Origin: Ophiodon elongatus
Taxonomy: Eukaryota; Chordata; Actinopteri; Perciformes; Hexagrammidae
DNA length: 64,000 bases
Assembly: GCA_016806645.1 (NCBI GenBank)
Contig: JACSYO010000134.1
Span: 198,501-262,500, forward strand
Reading direction: 5' to 3'
Shown in pieces: positions 62,640-64,000 of the stretch; within the stretch, counting starts at the first letter, position 1; the number at the start of each line of letters is the position of its first letter. The notes below the pieces were generated by a model. That model did no database searches and was not told the origin of the DNA. It saw only the letters and a program-made list of their open reading frames with translations. The translations under genes and the position numbers were made by a program.

Positions 62640-62835
62640 GGCTAGATGGGTGGGCTATACAAAGACAGGACTTTAACCCAGGAGACTGATGTTCGTGTCC
62701 TGTGTGAAACCACAGTAAACTTTGACTTATTTGAATTTACGTCCGTAACTTTAATAACATGGTTTGGCATATCATTCTTATTAAGTAGTTTTGCTGCCTA
62801 AACATATCAAAGTAATTTTGTTGCGTTTTGTTTCT
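62640..62835 (-). mobile_element. Interspersed repeat family copy 13
   Basis: GGACTTTAACCCAGGAGACT, TTCGTGTCCTGTGTGAAACC, AACTTTGACTTATTTG and a decayed AAGTAGTTTTGCTGCCTAAAC block. Confidence 0.65.
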
Positions 62836-62967
62836 ATTCATAACATTAACCTTGTCTTTAAAACTGCAAACGTAATACAGGAGAAAAATACTTTTGAATA
62901 TAATTAAGAATGCAGTTTAGTTAGGAATGTAATTTGGTATGTATGCATGTATGTATGTGTGTGTTCT

Positions 62968-63432
62968 GCCAACACATTCTCACTCCCAACTCATCAAATA
63001 CGGACTCATGGTCAGTGGCCCTAAGCTTCAAACTTTGACACTCTCCGTACTCCTCGAACGTTTTGGACGTGTCAGGACAGCCTGTCTTCACAGGAAGTTA
63101 GGTTTAGACAGCAAAACCACTTTCGCTACTCATGTGGCAACAACAAGTCACATGACCAGCAACTCACGTGAGTTACACGACCAACGACCCTCACCTCACA
63201 TGACTAAAATATCTACCTCTACTTTTAGTTTTGCAGAGGACACGAACAGCGGCCTCCTGGATGAAAGTCCTGTATTTGTTGGACCCATCAACCACCAATC
63301 CCACCAGCCCTGTGCGGACTTCCTCACTCTTTATACTACACAGTTGATCTGAGCGTCTTATAATGATGCGGGTGGGATTATATTGGAGTCAGTTGAAACC
63401 TGGTGCGTCTCATACAGACTTTAAAGGGCGCC
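62968..63432 (+). mobile_element. Interspersed repeat family copy 14
   Basis: CCAACACATTCTCACTCCCAA, TGGTCAGTGGCCCTAAGCTT, GGTTTAGACAGCAAAACCAC, GATGAAAGTCCTGTATTTG and GGACCCATCAACC, ending near CTGGTGCGTCTCATACAGAC. Confidence 0.75.
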
Positions 63433-63794
63433 TTAGTATGACCAACCGTCGATGTTTGACCAGTTTGGAGTGAAACCAGTTGGTTCTATATACGACATGT
63501 ACGATCTGATGCGTATTATGTATATTTACTGTCCAAAAATGTGCATTCACAGATGTATGTGTGCTTATGTACGTGTTGTAAATTTGTATACAATAAGTTT
63601 TTATTGCTTTATTTATATTTATATTTAGTAATAAAAAGATTACAAATAAATTAAAGCTACATAGCAACGCTACAAGCTAAGAGTCTTGTTTATTTATAGC
63701 ACAAGATTATTCTTAAAGACATACACTTACATTACAGAATGACCAAAATGTAGCCATTTGTTACACAAATTTACAAAAGCTAGGCTACCATGGA

Positions 63795-63875
63795 TAGGCT
63801 GCGTAAGTTACGTGACAAACTAGTTATTTTAACCCAAACCATGAGGTTTTCTTTACTAAATCTAACCAAGTAGTT
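63795..63875 (-). mobile_element. Interspersed repeat family copy 15 (fragment)
   Basis: AGTTATTTTAACCCAAACCAT, GAGGTTTTCTTTACTAAATC and TAACCAAGTAGTT: core fragment only. Confidence 0.65.
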
Positions 63876-64000
63876 CAAGTTGGAATTGAAACTTTCATTT
63901 GTAAAGTAGAGTTTGTGTTGTATCCTCTTTAAAAAGGTGTATAACCTCAATTTAAGCAATGCAGCAAATATGTTTCCTCCAAAACAAATTCAGCAAAGGG

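Larger units (their letters stand above)
58278..64000 (-). other. col13a1: Upstream intron of col13a1, repeat-rich
   Basis: No Gly-X-Y exon, NC1 exon or promoter was found, so the 5' part of the gene lies further right. The interval is packed with repeat-family copies and CA microsatellites (listed). Confidence 0.6.

Overview
The window is vertebrate nuclear DNA, almost certainly from a teleost fish. It is AT-rich and full of short introns, microsatellites and fish-type interspersed repeats, and carries one large multi-exon gene on the minus strand. That gene is col13a1 (collagen type XIII alpha 1), a type II transmembrane collagen. Identity rests on translated exons whose order and sequence follow the vertebrate protein: GLSIIGPRGPP and GTRGFPGFP in COL1, a Cys-containing NC2 exon (GVCGDYTHR), a short NC3 (KAEIHNNEN then DIRNIPLM), and a COL3/NC4 end reading GDKGDQGAPGLDAPCPL then GDDGLPVPGCWNK. 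All homology statements come from recalled family knowledge, not from a search.

Layout, in transcription order (high to low coordinate): about 64000-58278 is repeat-rich intron upstream of the first exon seen. COL1 exons lie at 58277-47832 and NC2 exons at 47400-44157. COL2 exons run from 40467 to 29518, with NC3 at 29518-29344. COL3 exons run from 29252 to 13189, then come NC4 exons and a short terminal exon at 9465. I count 39 coding exons, 623 codons in total. All begin and end in phase 0, so any exon can be skipped without a frameshift. The 5' end (cytoplasmic tail, membrane span, NC1; roughly 120 residues by comparison with the family) lies beyond the right edge.

Three points stand out. 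First, there are two tandem NC4-type exons (13189-13275 and 11929-12006), each ending in a LDAPCP motif, which looks like a pair of alternative or mutually exclusive C-terminal exons. Second, the last coding exon has competing 3' continuations: a nearby acceptor whose first codon is TGA, giving the conserved end after CWNK, and a distant terminal exon at 2445-3061. The distant exon has an in-frame 33-residue tail ending RRCTVL and an AATAAA signal. Third, exons around NC2 sit beside extreme low-complexity tracts in the pre-mRNA: C20 just after the NC2 donor and (GU)43 after the next exon.

The rest is non-coding. It holds about fifteen fragments of one interspersed repeat family in both orientations, a nested inverted-repeat element near 4-5 kb, a Harbinger-like transposase remnant near 6 kb, a palindromic MITE near 46 kb, a teleost-wide repeat near 49.2 kb, CA and TA microsatellites and homopurine tracts. 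No rRNA, tRNA, CRISPR array or second well-supported protein gene was seen.
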